This document shows positions 1 through 7,692 of a stretch of DNA of 38,220 nucleotides, piece by piece. The stretch covers positions 1 to 38,220 of the forward strand of contig CANJNC010000033.1 of assembly GCA_947475685.1 (NCBI GenBank), given 5' to 3'. Source of the stretch: Comamonadaceae bacterium. GTDB lineage: Bacteria > Pseudomonadota > Gammaproteobacteria > Burkholderiales > Burkholderiaceae_C. Below the pieces are notes generated by a model. It worked only from the letters and a program-made list of their open reading frames with translations. It made no database searches and had not been told where the DNA came from. The translations under genes were made by a program, and so were the position numbers. How positions within the stretch are numbered: position 1 is the first letter of the stretch; every line of letters begins with the position of its first letter.

Positions 1-977
1 CCTGTGCCCATGGTGTTGACCGTGATGTTCATGGGCTTGGCCACCCCAATGGCGTAGGCCACTTGGATTTGGCACTGCTTGGCCAGGCCAGCGGCCACAA
101 TGTTTTTGGCCACGTAGCGAGCCGCGTAGGCCGCTGAGCGGTCAACCTTCGTGGGATCTTTTCCAGAAAAAGCGCCACCACCGTGGGGGCATGCACCACC
201 GTAGGTGTCGACAATGATCTTGCGACCCGTCAAACCACAGTCTCCTTGGGGGCCGCCCACCACAAAGCGGCCCGTGGGGTTGACCAAGTAACGGGTGTTT
301 GTGAGCCACTCTTTGGGCAGCACGGGTTTGATGATTTCTTCAACCACGGCTTCAACGAAGGAGTCCTTCATTTTGGAGCCATCGCTTTGCTCAGGGCTGT
401 GTTGGGTGGAGAGCACCACCGTGTCAATGCTGTGCGGTTGTCCATTGACGTAGCGCATGGTCACTTGGCTTTTCGCATCCGGGCGCAAAAAGGGCAAGCG
501 GCCATCTTTTCTCAAATGCGCTTGTCGCTCCACCAAGCGGTGCGCGTAGTAAATGGGAGCAGGCATGAGTTCAGGCGTTTCTGAGCAGGCGTAGCCAAAC
601 ATCAAACCTTGGTCACCCGCGCCGGTATTGAGGTGATCATCTGAGGCGTGATCCACACCTTGCGCGATGTCATTGCTTTGCTTGTCGTAGCAGACCATGA
701 CGGCGCAGCCCTTGTAATCGATGCCATACTCGGTGTTGTCGTACCCAATGCGCTTGATGGTGTCACGGGCGACTTGGATGTAGTCGACGTTGGCGTTGGT
801 GGTGATTTCTCCTGCGAGCACCACCAAGCCGGTGTTGGTCAAGGTTTCAGCCGCGACACGGCTTTTGGGATCTTGGGCAAAAATGGCGTCCAAAATGGCG
901 TCAGAGATCTGATCGGCCACTTTGTCGGGGTGTCCTTCTGAGACGGATTCAGAGGTAAAGAGATAGTCCTGTGACAT
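1..977 (-). CDS. metK: S-adenosylmethionine synthetase, N-terminal part (cut at left edge)
   Basis: Makes S-adenosylmethionine from methionine and ATP in the cytoplasm. The reverse strand from the ATG at 977-975 reads [20 protein letters not shown], the classic MetK start with the GHPDK ATP-binding motif. Near the window edge it reads [16 protein letters not shown], the glycine-rich loop, followed by [18 protein letters not shown]. About 325 codons are present against a usual length near 390, so roughly the last 65 residues lie outside the window and no stop codon is seen. The gene is divergent from the acyltransferase pair to its right. Its upstream region is long and has an attenuator-like hairpin. 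The identification is very safe. Confidence 0.97.
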   Translation of the reverse strand, partial: MSQDYLFTSESVSEGHPDKVADQISDAILDAIFAQDPKSRVAAETLTNTGLVVLAGEITTNANVDYIQVARDTIKRIGYDNTEYGIDYKGCAVMVCYDKQSNDIAQGVDHASDDHLNTGAGDQGLMFGYACSETPELMPAPIYYAHRLVERQAHLRKDGRLPFLRPDAKSQVTMRYVNGQPHSIDTVVLSTQHSPEQSDGSKMKDSFVEAVVEEIIKPVLPKEWLTNTRYLVNPTGRFVVGGPQGDCGLTGRKIIVDTYGGACPHGGGAFSGKDPTKVDRSAAYAARYVAKNIVAAGLAKQCQIQVAYAIGVAKPMNITVNTMGT

Positions 978-1140
978 GGGTGAGTCCTTTAAAAGGTTGA
1001 TAGGTGGATCAAAGGCGCGTTGCCTACTCTGTCATACAGTTTGGGCGAACGCTTTAGCAGAAAAAAAATGGAAGTCCAGGGAACAAGTCAATGCTCAACC
1101 TCAACTCCAACCAAGAACAGGACATCTTTTTTTAAAATCT

Positions 1141-1184
1141 AAAAAAGCAAGCCCTCAGTTCCGACGTCGCCCTGCAAGTTGCTT
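1141..1184 (-). terminator. Attenuator-like hairpin in the metK leader
   Basis: Read towards metK, AAGCAA (1184-1179) can pair with TTGCTT (1150-1145). A CAG/CTG pair and the palindrome CGACGTCG lie inside, and the right arm runs directly into a U6 run (1146-1141). This resembles an intrinsic terminator placed inside the presumed leader, so attenuation of metK is possible. The outer stem is only 6 bp, so it is weak as a terminator. No known SAM riboswitch class was recognised. Confidence 0.3.
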
Positions 1185-1281
1185 CATTAACTCAGCGACA
1201 TGGGCGTTATTGTAAACAAAAATTGAGGGTTTTCTTGCATTTGATCGCCCCTTGTCTTGGCTGACCCCCAAGTTGCAGTGC

Positions 1282-1311
1282 TTGGGGCATGCCTGGGAAG
1301 CGCATTAAAAT
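1282..1311 (+). promoter_or_regulatory. Possible sigma-70 promoter of the acyltransferase pair
   Basis: TTGGGG (1282-1287) and TAAAAT (1306-1311) are separated by 18 bp. The -10 box is good and the -35 box is poor. It would start RNA near 1318, upstream of both candidate start codons of the first acyltransferase gene. Confidence 0.3.
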
Positions 1312-1425
1312 GAAGGGTGTGGGTCAAACCTCAGGCTTGGCGGACGATCCGGCTTGTTGGGATTCCCTGGGCTTATAGATTCAAAGACGCTACCTATCAA
1401 ATTATTCAAGAACGGCCACCTCTCT

Positions 1426-2373
1426 TTGCTCACTTTATTTCAAATCTTGGCCCAATTGCCACTGAGCTGGATGCAAGGCTTGGGGAGAGGCTTTGGGCTC
1501 TTGGTTTGGCTCTTGTCCCCAAGTTACCGTTTGCAATTCAATCGCAATGCGGACTTGGCTCAGCTCAGTTTGAGGAGCCGCTGGCAAGCGGTGATGAACA
1601 CTGGGGCCATGGTTGCGGAGTTGCCCTGGGTCTGGTGCAGACCCTTGAGAGACGACATCTTAAAATACGTCGATTGGGTGGGGGCCGAGCACATTCAAGC
1701 GGCCTTTGAAAAGGGCAAAGGGGTGATTATTTTGTCGCCCCATTTGGGATGCTGGGAGATCGGGGCACAAATCTTGGCGGCTCGCTTTGGTCCTCTCAAG
1801 GGCCCCATGGTGGCCTTGTACAGGCCGCCTAGAAAGAAGTGGTTGCTGGCGTTGTTTGAATATGCAAGAACGCGTGAACATTTGCAAACGGTTCCAACGA
1901 CCGCCTCGGGTGTGCGAGAGATTTTGCGCACCTTAAAGCGTGGGGGCATGACGGCATTGTTGCCCGATCAAGTGCCTCCTTTGGGTCAAGGCGTTTGGGT
2001 GAACTTCTTGAACCAACCCGCCTACACCATGACCTTGGCGATGAAATTGGCCCATCAAACCCAAGCCACGGTCTTGATGGGTTGGTGCGAGCGTCTTCCT
2101 GGTGGACGCTTTAGAGGTCACTTCTGCCCCATGCAGGCTTATTTGCAAAAGAACAATTCAAATGCTCCTTCGGATCCTTTGGAACGTTCTGTAGGGTTGG
2201 GGTATGACGTGACTCAGGCCACGCAAGCGATGAACCAGGCGATGGAGCAGATGATTTTGGCCAACGCGTCTCAGTATTTATGGGGCTATGACCGATTTAA
2301 AAAACCACGTGAGGGGGTGCTGAGTCAAACCTCAAATCAACTATCCAAGCAAGCATTCAAGGACGGGCATTGA
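1426..2373 (+). CDS. LpxL/HtrB-family lipid A acyltransferase (first copy)
   Basis: Inner-membrane late acyltransferase that adds a secondary acyl chain to Kdo-lipid A. The sequence has a hydrophobic N-terminal segment (LTLFQILAQLPLS), then the family motif SPHLGCWE, whose H and E form the H-x4-D/E acyltransferase dyad, then LLPDQVPP, a variant of the family's PDQ motif. No ATG lies at the right place. Homologues usually begin just before the LF-LL-LPL segment, which favours the TTG at 1426 (315 residues); an in-frame TTG at 1354 would add 24 residues, and neither has a clear ribosome binding site. It overlaps the next acyltransferase gene by 1 bp (TGATG). The substrate chain length cannot be read from the sequence. 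Confidence 0.87.
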   Translation: MLTLFQILAQLPLSWMQGLGRGFGLLVWLLSPSYRLQFNRNADLAQLSLRSRWQAVMNTGAMVAELPWVWCRPLRDDILKYVDWVGAEHIQAAFEKGKGVIILSPHLGCWEIGAQILAARFGPLKGPMVALYRPPRKKWLLALFEYARTREHLQTVPTTASGVREILRTLKRGGMTALLPDQVPPLGQGVWVNFLNQPAYTMTLAMKLAHQTQATVLMGWCERLPGGRFRGHFCPMQAYLQKNNSNAPSDPLERSVGLGYDVTQATQAMNQAMEQMILANASQYLWGYDRFKKPREGVLSQTSNQLSKQAFKDGH

Positions 2374-3275
2374 TGCGCCGTCTTTTGATTTTCACGATGA
2401 CGCTGCTGTCCATGTTGCCTTTGGGTGTGCTCAGAGGTCTTGGGTCTTTTGCGGGTGCTGTGTTGTACAGATGGGTTCCCAAACGCGCGCACATTGCGCG
2501 TGTGAATTTGAAACTGTGCTTTGCGCACTGGAGTGAGGCGCAGATTGAAGAGGCCGTTCAAGCGGTCTTTGTATTCTTTGCAAAAGCCTGGTTGGACCGC
2601 GCTTGGCTTTGGCAGGGTGGAGCACAAACCATTCAGTCCAGAATCAAATGGGTGGGGGATTCGGATCTTATAGCTGCTTTATTGAACAACAGTGAGTCCA
2701 ATCATCTGGGAGAGCCTCTGATGGTCTTTGCCCCACACTTTGTGGGCTTGGATGTGGGCTGGACTGCTTTAAGCATGCAAAGGCAAGGGGCGCTGTCCAC
2801 CATCTACACGCCCCAGTCCTCCAAGGCGGCGGATCAATGGATGCGAGAAAGCCGCTCAAGATTTGGAGAGGTGCATTTGTTCACCCGAGAAGACGGCGTC
2901 AAAAGAATTGTCTCGGGGATCAAAAGGGGAGAGCTTTTATACCTCTTGCCAGACATGAATTTTGGGCCAGAAGAATCCATCTTTGTGCCCTTTTTTGGAG
3001 TGCTTGCGGCCACTGTGCCGTCTTTGTCCAGGTTTGCCAAATTGAGTGGATCAAAGGTCATTCCAATGACCACCCAAATGACCCACGATGGGTATGAAAT
3101 TCAAGTGCATGCGCCTCTTAAAGATTTCCCAAGCGAAGACTTTGCTGCAGATACGGCGCGCATGAACCAGTGGTTGGAGCAAGAAATCCAAAAGATGCCA
3201 GACCAATATTTTTGGTTGCACAAGCGCTTTAAAACCAGGCCTGAGGGCAGGGCGTCTTTGTACGGAAAAGATTAA
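2373..3275 (+). CDS. LpxL/LpxM-family lipid A acyltransferase (second copy)
   Basis: Second late acyltransferase of lipid A biosynthesis, 300 residues. The ATG at 2373 shares its A with the TGA of the preceding gene, so the two are translationally coupled. Visible family features are an N-terminal hydrophobic segment, the APHFVGLD catalytic motif (H-x4-D; the upstream copy has H-x4-E), LLPDMNFGP in place of the PDQ motif, and a C-terminal QYFWLHKRFKTRP, typical of the family. The pair probably adds the two secondary acyl chains in sequence. Which copy acts first is unknown. Confidence 0.9.
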   Translation: MRRLLIFTMTLLSMLPLGVLRGLGSFAGAVLYRWVPKRAHIARVNLKLCFAHWSEAQIEEAVQAVFVFFAKAWLDRAWLWQGGAQTIQSRIKWVGDSDLIAALLNNSESNHLGEPLMVFAPHFVGLDVGWTALSMQRQGALSTIYTPQSSKAADQWMRESRSRFGEVHLFTREDGVKRIVSGIKRGELLYLLPDMNFGPEESIFVPFFGVLAATVPSLSRFAKLSGSKVIPMTTQMTHDGYEIQVHAPLKDFPSEDFAADTARMNQWLEQEIQKMPDQYFWLHKRFKTRPEGRASLYGKD

Positions 3276-3291
3276 TTTCTAAATAAGCTGG

Positions 3292-3321
3292 GCATACCAA
3301 AGCATATCAAAGCACATCAAA
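3292..3321 (+). repeat. 10-bp tandem repeat, three copies
   Basis: GCATACCAAA, GCATATCAAA and GCACATCAAA follow one another exactly, with one or two differences between copies. The third copy supplies the left arm of the adjacent hairpin. Confidence 0.7.
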
Positions 3322-3336
3322 CCCAATGATGTGCTT
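3310..3336. terminator. Perfect 10-bp hairpin between convergent genes
   Basis: AAGCACATCA (3310-3319) and TGATGTGCTT (3327-3336) form a perfect 10-bp stem with a 7-nt loop. It lies between the 3' ends of the acyltransferase gene and yihA, where a bidirectional terminator is expected. Neither side has a good U run, so it may instead be an RNA 3'-end stabiliser. Confidence 0.45.
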
Positions 3337-3386
3337 GCCTCAGTGTCGGAGGGTAGAAAGACCGAAATCCTCATCCCCTTGGAGAA

Positions 3387-4106
3387 TCAAGCGCCCTCGT
3401 GGGTCCACTGCCACATTTTGAGTGCCACGGAATCGATGCCTTGCTTCTTGAGCGCAGAAAAGAGTTGCACTTCACCACCTCCTGCCTGAAGTTTGGCAAT
3501 GGACAAGGCCTTGTTGGCCTCGGTTTTATTGAGTTTGTCCGCTTTGGTCAAAAGCACCAAAAATTTGAGACCCGCCTCGACTCTGGGCCTGATGACTTCG
3601 AGCAAAATGTCATCAAGCTCCGTCAGTCCGTGTCTGGGGTCGCACAAGAGCACCACGCCGACCAAGTTTTCGCGGGACATCAAATAATTGGCCATGACTT
3701 GTTGCCAGCGGATTTTGTCTTGTTTGGGAACAGCCGCGTAGCCGTAACCGGGCAAATCGGCCAACACCGCGTCGGTCAGAGCTTGGCGACCCAATGCAAA
3801 GAGGTTGATGTGCTGCGTGCGCCCAGGTGTTTTAGAGGCAAAAGCCAAGCGCTTTTGCTGAGTCAGGATATTGATACAGGTCGATTTTCCAGCGTTGGAG
3901 CGACCGACAAAGGCGATTTCTGGCAAAGCATAGGCAGGCAGGTGGTGCAGCTGAGCCGCAGTCGTTAAAAACCGAGCGGTGTGCAACCATCCAAGCGCGG
4001 ATTTGACTTGAGCGTCGTGATCAAGCACGGGTGCCTTTGGGGCGCTGACCTCTAAGCTTTGAGGGTCTGGTGCTTGAACGCTTGGGTCTTGAGTGGCTTG
4101 AATCAT
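3387..4106 (-). CDS. engB: Ribosome biogenesis GTP-binding protein YihA/EngB/YsxC
   Basis: Essential TRAFAC-class GTPase that assists assembly of the large ribosomal subunit. All G motifs are visible: G1 GRSNAGKS (residues 68-75), G2 threonine in KTPGRTQ (about 92-98), G3 DLPGYG (117-122), G4 TKAD (187-190) and a G5-like SALK (217-220). The consensus GRSNVGKS has A for V here. At 239 residues it is longer than the roughly 200-residue core because of an N-terminal extension of about 40 residues. No internal Met offers a shorter start and no clear ribosome binding site is seen before the ATG. In many betaproteobacteria it is divergent from a cytochrome c4 gene, as here. Confidence 0.95.
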   Translation of the reverse strand: MIQATQDPSVQAPDPQSLEVSAPKAPVLDHDAQVKSALGWLHTARFLTTAAQLHHLPAYALPEIAFVGRSNAGKSTCINILTQQKRLAFASKTPGRTQHINLFALGRQALTDAVLADLPGYGYAAVPKQDKIRWQQVMANYLMSRENLVGVVLLCDPRHGLTELDDILLEVIRPRVEAGLKFLVLLTKADKLNKTEANKALSIAKLQAGGGEVQLFSALKKQGIDSVALKMWQWTHEGA

Positions 4107-4202
4107 GAAAAAAAATGGGCTTTTATGGGAGGACTAGGGTCTGCCCTGATAAGACATTGTAGAATCTATTGGTTGTGTGCCCACTTAAAATTTTTGATTG
4201 TC

Positions 4203-4832
4203 ATGAAGTTATTTTCCACATTGCTAGCAACCGTTTCCCTGACTTTATGTTTTGGAGTGGCCGTGGCCAAAGAGCCAGCAGCCTCTCCCAATAAACCAGA
4301 CTTGGCCAAGGGGCAGGCCACCTACACGGCCGTATGTGCTGCTTGCCACGGTGCAGATGGCAATTCGGGATCTCCAGAGTACCCCAAGCTTGCTCAGCAG
4401 CACCCTGAATATTTGGTCAAGCAATTGACCGAATACAAAACGGGTAAGCGAGCCAACGCGATCATGATGGGCATGAGTCAAGCCCTGTCTGAAGAGGACA
4501 TGAAAAACATTGCGGCATGGTTGTCTCATAACAACGCCAAGCTTGGATTTGCCAAAGACAAAGACTTGGCCGCTCTTGGCGAGAAAATCTACCGTGGTGG
4601 TGTATCCGATCGTCAAATCCCTGCGTGTGCAGGTTGTCACAGTCCCAATGGTGCTGGTAACCCCGCACAATACCCCCGTTTGGGTGCTCAGCACGCAGAC
4701 TATGTGTCGACTCAATTGACGGCTTACAGGGACGGAAAGCGCAACAACAATTTACAGATGAGCCAAGTTGCAGCCAAACTCAATGACCGCGAAATCAAAG
4801 CATTGGCTGATTACGTGGCTGGTTTAAGATAA
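4203..4832 (+). CDS. Di-haem cytochrome c4
   Basis: Periplasmic electron carrier, usually delivering electrons to terminal oxidases. The ATG at 4203 gives 209 residues with a Sec signal peptide (MKLFSTLLATVSL...VAVAK, cleavage near residue 22). There are two c-type haem motifs, CAACH (45-49) and CAGCH (142-146), each at the start of a half with the same layout (PKLAQQHPEYLVKQLTEYK versus PRLGAQHADYVSTQLTAYR), showing the internal duplication typical of c4. Methionines for axial ligation are available in MMGMSQ and LQMSQ. The frame stays open upstream, but an earlier start would place about 48 residues before the signal peptide. Confidence 0.95.
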   Translation: MKLFSTLLATVSLTLCFGVAVAKEPAASPNKPDLAKGQATYTAVCAACHGADGNSGSPEYPKLAQQHPEYLVKQLTEYKTGKRANAIMMGMSQALSEEDMKNIAAWLSHNNAKLGFAKDKDLAALGEKIYRGGVSDRQIPACAGCHSPNGAGNPAQYPRLGAQHADYVSTQLTAYRDGKRNNNLQMSQVAAKLNDREIKALADYVAGLR

Positions 4833-4870
4833 TTGGCAAAACTGTTTTAATTCTTTTGTCCCTATTAAAC

Positions 4871-4913
4871 GGCTCCAGGCGATGGGTGTGAAATGGGGAG
4901 CCTTTGTTTTTTT
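4871..4913 (+). terminator. Rho-independent terminator of the cytochrome c4 gene
   Basis: GGCTCC (4871-4876) pairs with GGAGCC (4897-4902) and is followed by TTTGTTTTTTT. The loop is long (20 nt) but the U run is strong and lies at the expected place. It also separates the gene from the convergent vapC. Confidence 0.6.
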
Positions 4914-5343
4914 AAAGCAACCCCCTTTTTGAGTTCGCTTTCACCCAATCTTCGATGAGCAATTTATGACCAGGTATTTGAGAAAATGCTCTATCGTGGG
5001 TCACTAGGACGCTATGAGTTTCAACTGCGTGCGCCGCAATCATCATGTCCAATGCACCCAGCGTGATACCTTGTTGTGAACAACTGGCTCGCATGTCTGC
5101 GTAAACTGTTGCCGTGTCCTCATCCCAAGGCATGACCCTCACACCCAGTAAAAATTCCTTCACCAAAGCCACCAGCCTCTCAGGACTTCCTTTGCGAACA
5201 ACACCATAGAGCAATTCTCCCTTGGTCACAGAAGAAATAAGGACGCTCCCAACCGGTTGCATCGCCAATGTTTGAAGAGCCTCTCGAGGATGCCCTTTAA
5301 GGGCATAGCTCGCCATGTGGGTATCCAACATATAACGGCTCAA
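4912..5343 (-). CDS. vapC: VapC-type PIN-domain toxin
   Basis: Ribonuclease toxin of a type II toxin-antitoxin pair. VapC proteins cleave tRNA or rRNA. The 143-residue protein has the PIN-domain acidic set: D7 in YMLDTH, E43 in TKGELLYG, D99 in LGALDMMIAAHA and D117 in VTHDRAF, so the active site looks intact. The usual LDTN motif reads LDTH here. The gene overlaps the antitoxin gene by 4 bp (ATGA), giving coupled translation from one promoter upstream of vapB. It is an accessory gene in an otherwise housekeeping neighbourhood, which suggests horizontal acquisition. Confidence 0.92.
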   Translation of the reverse strand: MSRYMLDTHMASYALKGHPREALQTLAMQPVGSVLISSVTKGELLYGVVRKGSPERLVALVKEFLLGVRVMPWDEDTATVYADMRASCSQQGITLGALDMMIAAHAVETHSVLVTHDRAFSQIPGHKLLIEDWVKANSKRGLL

Positions 5344-5582
5344 AACAAGTCTCTTTCTAAATTCAGTGACTGCTCCCGGTCTGACATAAAGTCGTCAGGG
5401 ACCCCCCCCTTGTCCACCAATTCAACTAAAGCAGCCCACGACTCTGGCTTGGGCGTCAAAACCACCTCATTGGTGAGTGGATTGCGACGAATAAAAACCT
5501 CGCGCCCCTCAAAACGAAATTCTTTGGGCAGTCGCACCGCCTGGCTTCGACCGGATGCAAACAATTTGGCTGTATTTGACAT
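5340..5582 (-). CDS. vapB: VapB-type AbrB/SpoVT-fold antitoxin
   Basis: Antitoxin and transcriptional autorepressor of the adjacent VapC toxin, 80 residues. The N-terminal half (AKLFASGRSQAVRLPKEFRF) has the swapped-hairpin AbrB/MazE DNA-binding sequence typical of VapB. The C-terminal half (about residues 45-80) is acidic and would wrap around the toxin. The first gene of a two-gene unit, it is expressed from a strong promoter just upstream that carries two palindromes, consistent with autoregulation by the VapBC complex. Confidence 0.92.
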   Translation of the reverse strand: MSNTAKLFASGRSQAVRLPKEFRFEGREVFIRRNPLTNEVVLTPKPESWAALVELVDKGGVPDDFMSDREQSLNLERDLF

Positions 5583-5585
5583 ATC

Positions 5586-5625
5586 ACCTAATTTGGTAGC
5601 TATTTTTAGTATACACCAATTTGGT
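5586..5625. promoter_or_regulatory. Paired operator-like palindromes at the vapBC promoter
   Basis: ACCAATTTGGT (5615-5625) is a palindrome in the promoter spacer. ACCTAATTTGGT (5586-5597) is an imperfect copy between the -10 box and the start codon. Their centres are about 28 bp apart. Position and similarity fit VapBC autorepressor sites. Confidence 0.55.
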
Positions 5626-5635
5626 TTTTGTTCAA
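5608..5635 (-). promoter_or_regulatory. vapBC promoter
   Basis: Reading leftwards, TTGAAC (5635-5630), a 16-bp spacer and TATACT (5613-5608), the latter preceded by TG (an extended -10), form a near-consensus sigma-70 promoter. Transcription would start near 5601, about 20 nt before the vapB ATG. Confidence 0.65.
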
Positions 5636-5976
5636 TGCTTACAATACCTTTTGTAAAACTTGATCAAAAAACCAGGGTCCAAACAGCCATCTTTAACATG
5701 GTGCTCGCAGGAGAACTCAAAGAGTTGAAAAATAATTGCCTTGGGGGGGTCTAAGCTCGATAGCTTTGAGGCTGATCCCACTTGAACTGAGCCCCAAACA
5801 TTGCAACTGCTTCACAAAGGCGTGGGTCACCGATGACCTGTGCACAGTGGATGCTCCAAGATGGCAGAGGGGGCTTGGAGTTCTTAGGTCGAAGAAAAAA
5901 AGGGACTTACAGAAAAATAGATAAGATACATACAATCTGCAATGCATCTTTAGATTCATTGAACTGGAGCACTCCG

Positions 5977-6993
5977 ATGACGATTCTCATTCGCAAACAG
6001 GTCGACCACGCCCCCTTGGGCAGTGAAATCACGTCCAAGCCCATCTACGACAACCGGCGTGCCTTGATCAAAGGTTTGGCCATGGGCCTTGGACTTGGCA
6101 CCCTAGGCGGCGCTCAGTGGGGAGTCAACAGTGCCTTTGCACAAGGTGCTTCCTCCATGCCAGCTCGGCCTGGCAAATTGGCACCCCTTCAAAGTGTTCC
6201 TTCCAAAGTCAGTGGCGCCTTCGTGATGGAAAAAGTCACCCCTTATCCAGACGCCACGAGTTACAACAATTTTTATGAGTTTGGCACCGACAAGTCCGAC
6301 CCTGCTAAAAACGCCCACACCTTGCAAACCAAGGGCTGGAGTGTGGAGATCGAGGGCTTGGTCAAAAAGCCGGGCAAACTCAATTTGGAAGACCTCCTCA
6401 AAATGAGCGCGCAAGAGGAGCGCATCTACCGACTGCGTTGCGTGGAGGGTTGGTCCATGGTGATCCCTTGGATTGGGTACTCCATGTCTGAACTCATCAA
6501 GCGCGTTGAGCCATTGGGCAGTGCGAAGTATGTGCATTTCATCTCTCAAGCGGACCCCAAAACCATGCCCTTTGTGGGCTCAGGCATTTTGGATTGGCCC
6601 TATGAAGAAGGCTTGCGCATGGACGAGGCCATGAACCCTTTGACGCTTTTGAGCTTTGGCATGTATGGAGAGATCTTGCCCAATCAGAGTGGCGCACCTG
6701 TGAGGTTGGTGGTGCCTTGGAAGTACGGCTTTAAGAGCGGCAAATCGATTGTCAAGATCAAGTTCTCGGACAAACAACCGGCGACGGCTTGGAACAAGGC
6801 TGCTGCCAATGAGTATGGTTTTTACTCCAACGTCAACCCCAATGTGGACCACCCACGCTGGAGCCAAGCCACGGAGAGGCGACTTGGCGAAGATGGTCTG
6901 TTTGCCAAGCGCAGAAAAACGCTCATGTTCAATGGCTATGAAACGCAAGTGGCCTCGATGTACGCGGGCATGGATTTGAAGAAAAACTTTTAA
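5977..6993 (+). CDS. msrP: Protein-methionine-sulfoxide reductase, molybdopterin catalytic subunit MsrP
   Basis: Periplasmic Mo-molybdopterin enzyme (formerly YedY) that reduces oxidised methionines in envelope proteins. The ATG at 5977 has GGAG seven bases upstream and gives 338 residues. A Tat signal is visible: NRRALIKG (RR at 27-28), then a glycine-rich hydrophobic stretch ending near AFAQG. The molybdenum-ligand cysteine is C155 in RLRCVEGWS, followed by WIGYSMSEL; the later segment [16 protein letters not shown] is typical of the family. The partner membrane subunit gene msrQ follows 2 bp after the stop, so the two form an operon. Confidence 0.95.
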   Translation: MTILIRKQVDHAPLGSEITSKPIYDNRRALIKGLAMGLGLGTLGGAQWGVNSAFAQGASSMPARPGKLAPLQSVPSKVSGAFVMEKVTPYPDATSYNNFYEFGTDKSDPAKNAHTLQTKGWSVEIEGLVKKPGKLNLEDLLKMSAQEERIYRLRCVEGWSMVIPWIGYSMSELIKRVEPLGSAKYVHFISQADPKTMPFVGSGILDWPYEEGLRMDEAMNPLTLLSFGMYGEILPNQSGAPVRLVVPWKYGFKSGKSIVKIKFSDKQPATAWNKAAANEYGFYSNVNPNVDHPRWSQATERRLGEDGLFAKRRKTLMFNGYETQVASMYAGMDLKKNF

Positions 6994-6995
6994 GC

Positions 6996-7652
6996 GTGGC
7001 ACCACGTCCTTGGAGAGCGCGCTTTCAAGCGCAGTTGTTGAGCGTTTGGGCCAAGCCCTTGTTGATCCTTCTTTGTGCGTGTCCCGGAGCGCTGCTCCTT
7101 TTGAGCGCCTTTGGAAGTGTTTGGGGCGCTGACTTGGGGCCCAACCCAGCTGAGGCCTTGATCCGTCAAAGTGGAGACTTGAGCATTCGAGCCCTGTGCT
7201 TCGTCTTGGCCTTGACGCCATTGAGACTCTTGAGCGGCATGCCCGCTTTTGGGCGATTTAGGCGAATTTTGGGTCTGAATGTGTTTGCCTATGCACTCCT
7301 ACATATGCTGAGCTACGCATGGCTTGACATGGGCTTTGAATGGGAAGATATTTATCTAGACATCTTAAAGCGCCCCTTTATCTATGTCGGTTTTACAGGC
7401 TTTGTGTTCTTGAGCGCACTGGCCCTCACATCAAGCAACCAAGCCATCTCGTGGATGGGACCCAAGAGATGGCGGTTTTTACATCGCTTGGTGTATGTGA
7501 TTGCCCCTTTGGCGGTCTTGCACTTTTATTGGATGCGAGCGTCCAAGCACCGCCTTGAAGACGTGTGGTTGTACGGTTCAATCTTGGCGCTCTTGCTCTT
7601 ATTTCGCGTGATTTGGAGCATCAGAGCTAAAAACCCAAGACTCAAGTCGTGA
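6996..7652 (+). CDS. msrQ: MsrQ, haem-binding membrane subunit of the MsrPQ system
   Basis: Inner-membrane b-type haem protein (YedZ, ferric-reductase-like domain) that passes electrons from the respiratory chain to MsrP. It is 218 residues, with about six hydrophobic segments and candidate haem-ligand histidines in LLHMLSYAW, RFLHRLVYV and AVLHFYWM. It starts with GTG at 6996, 2 bp after the msrP stop; no ATG fits the family start. The C-terminus is basic. Family identity follows from both sequence and position. Confidence 0.93.
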   Translation: MAPRPWRARFQAQLLSVWAKPLLILLCACPGALLLLSAFGSVWGADLGPNPAEALIRQSGDLSIRALCFVLALTPLRLLSGMPAFGRFRRILGLNVFAYALLHMLSYAWLDMGFEWEDIYLDILKRPFIYVGFTGFVFLSALALTSSNQAISWMGPKRWRFLHRLVYVIAPLAVLHFYWMRASKHRLEDVWLYGSILALLLLFRVIWSIRAKNPRLKS

Positions 7653-7692
7653 AGCTCAAACGTCAAAGGCCTTGAATGCGAATTGATTTTTT

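Larger units (their letters stand above)
978..1425. other. Divergent intergenic region metK / lpxL-like gene
   Basis: This gap holds the start signals of both flanking genes. On the minus strand a TACAAT -10 box (1209-1214) would give metK a leader of roughly 225 nt. That leader contains two mini-ORFs, MSLS (ATG at 1201) and MKQLAGRRRN (ATG at 1187), and a hairpin followed by a U run. On the plus strand a weak promoter is possible at 1282-1311. Part of the gap could be N-terminal coding sequence of the acyltransferase if it starts at the TTG at 1354. No protein gene of normal size is seen. Confidence 0.5.
5583..5976. other. Intergenic region between vapB and msrP
   Basis: The left 55 bp hold the vapBC promoter and operators. 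The rest, to about 5900, shows no gene with homology I recognise; a 39-codon open frame (5635-5754) lacks a ribosome binding site. A possible msrP promoter lies at 5906-5936: TACAAT (5931-5936) is a good -10 box with only a poor CTTACA 19 bp before it. GGAG at 5966-5969 is the msrP ribosome binding site. Confidence 0.4.

Noticed and set aside
183..941. Open frames on the plus strand opposite metK
   Set aside because: The minus strand encodes unmistakable MetK; the plus-strand frames are antisense shadows without family features.
4059..4202. Longer start for the cytochrome c4 gene
   Set aside because: It would put about 48 residues before an otherwise standard signal peptide and overlap the yihA start.
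5635..5754. 39-codon open frame next to the vapBC promoter
   Set aside because: It has no ribosome binding site, starts inside the vapBC -35 box and resembles no family I know.
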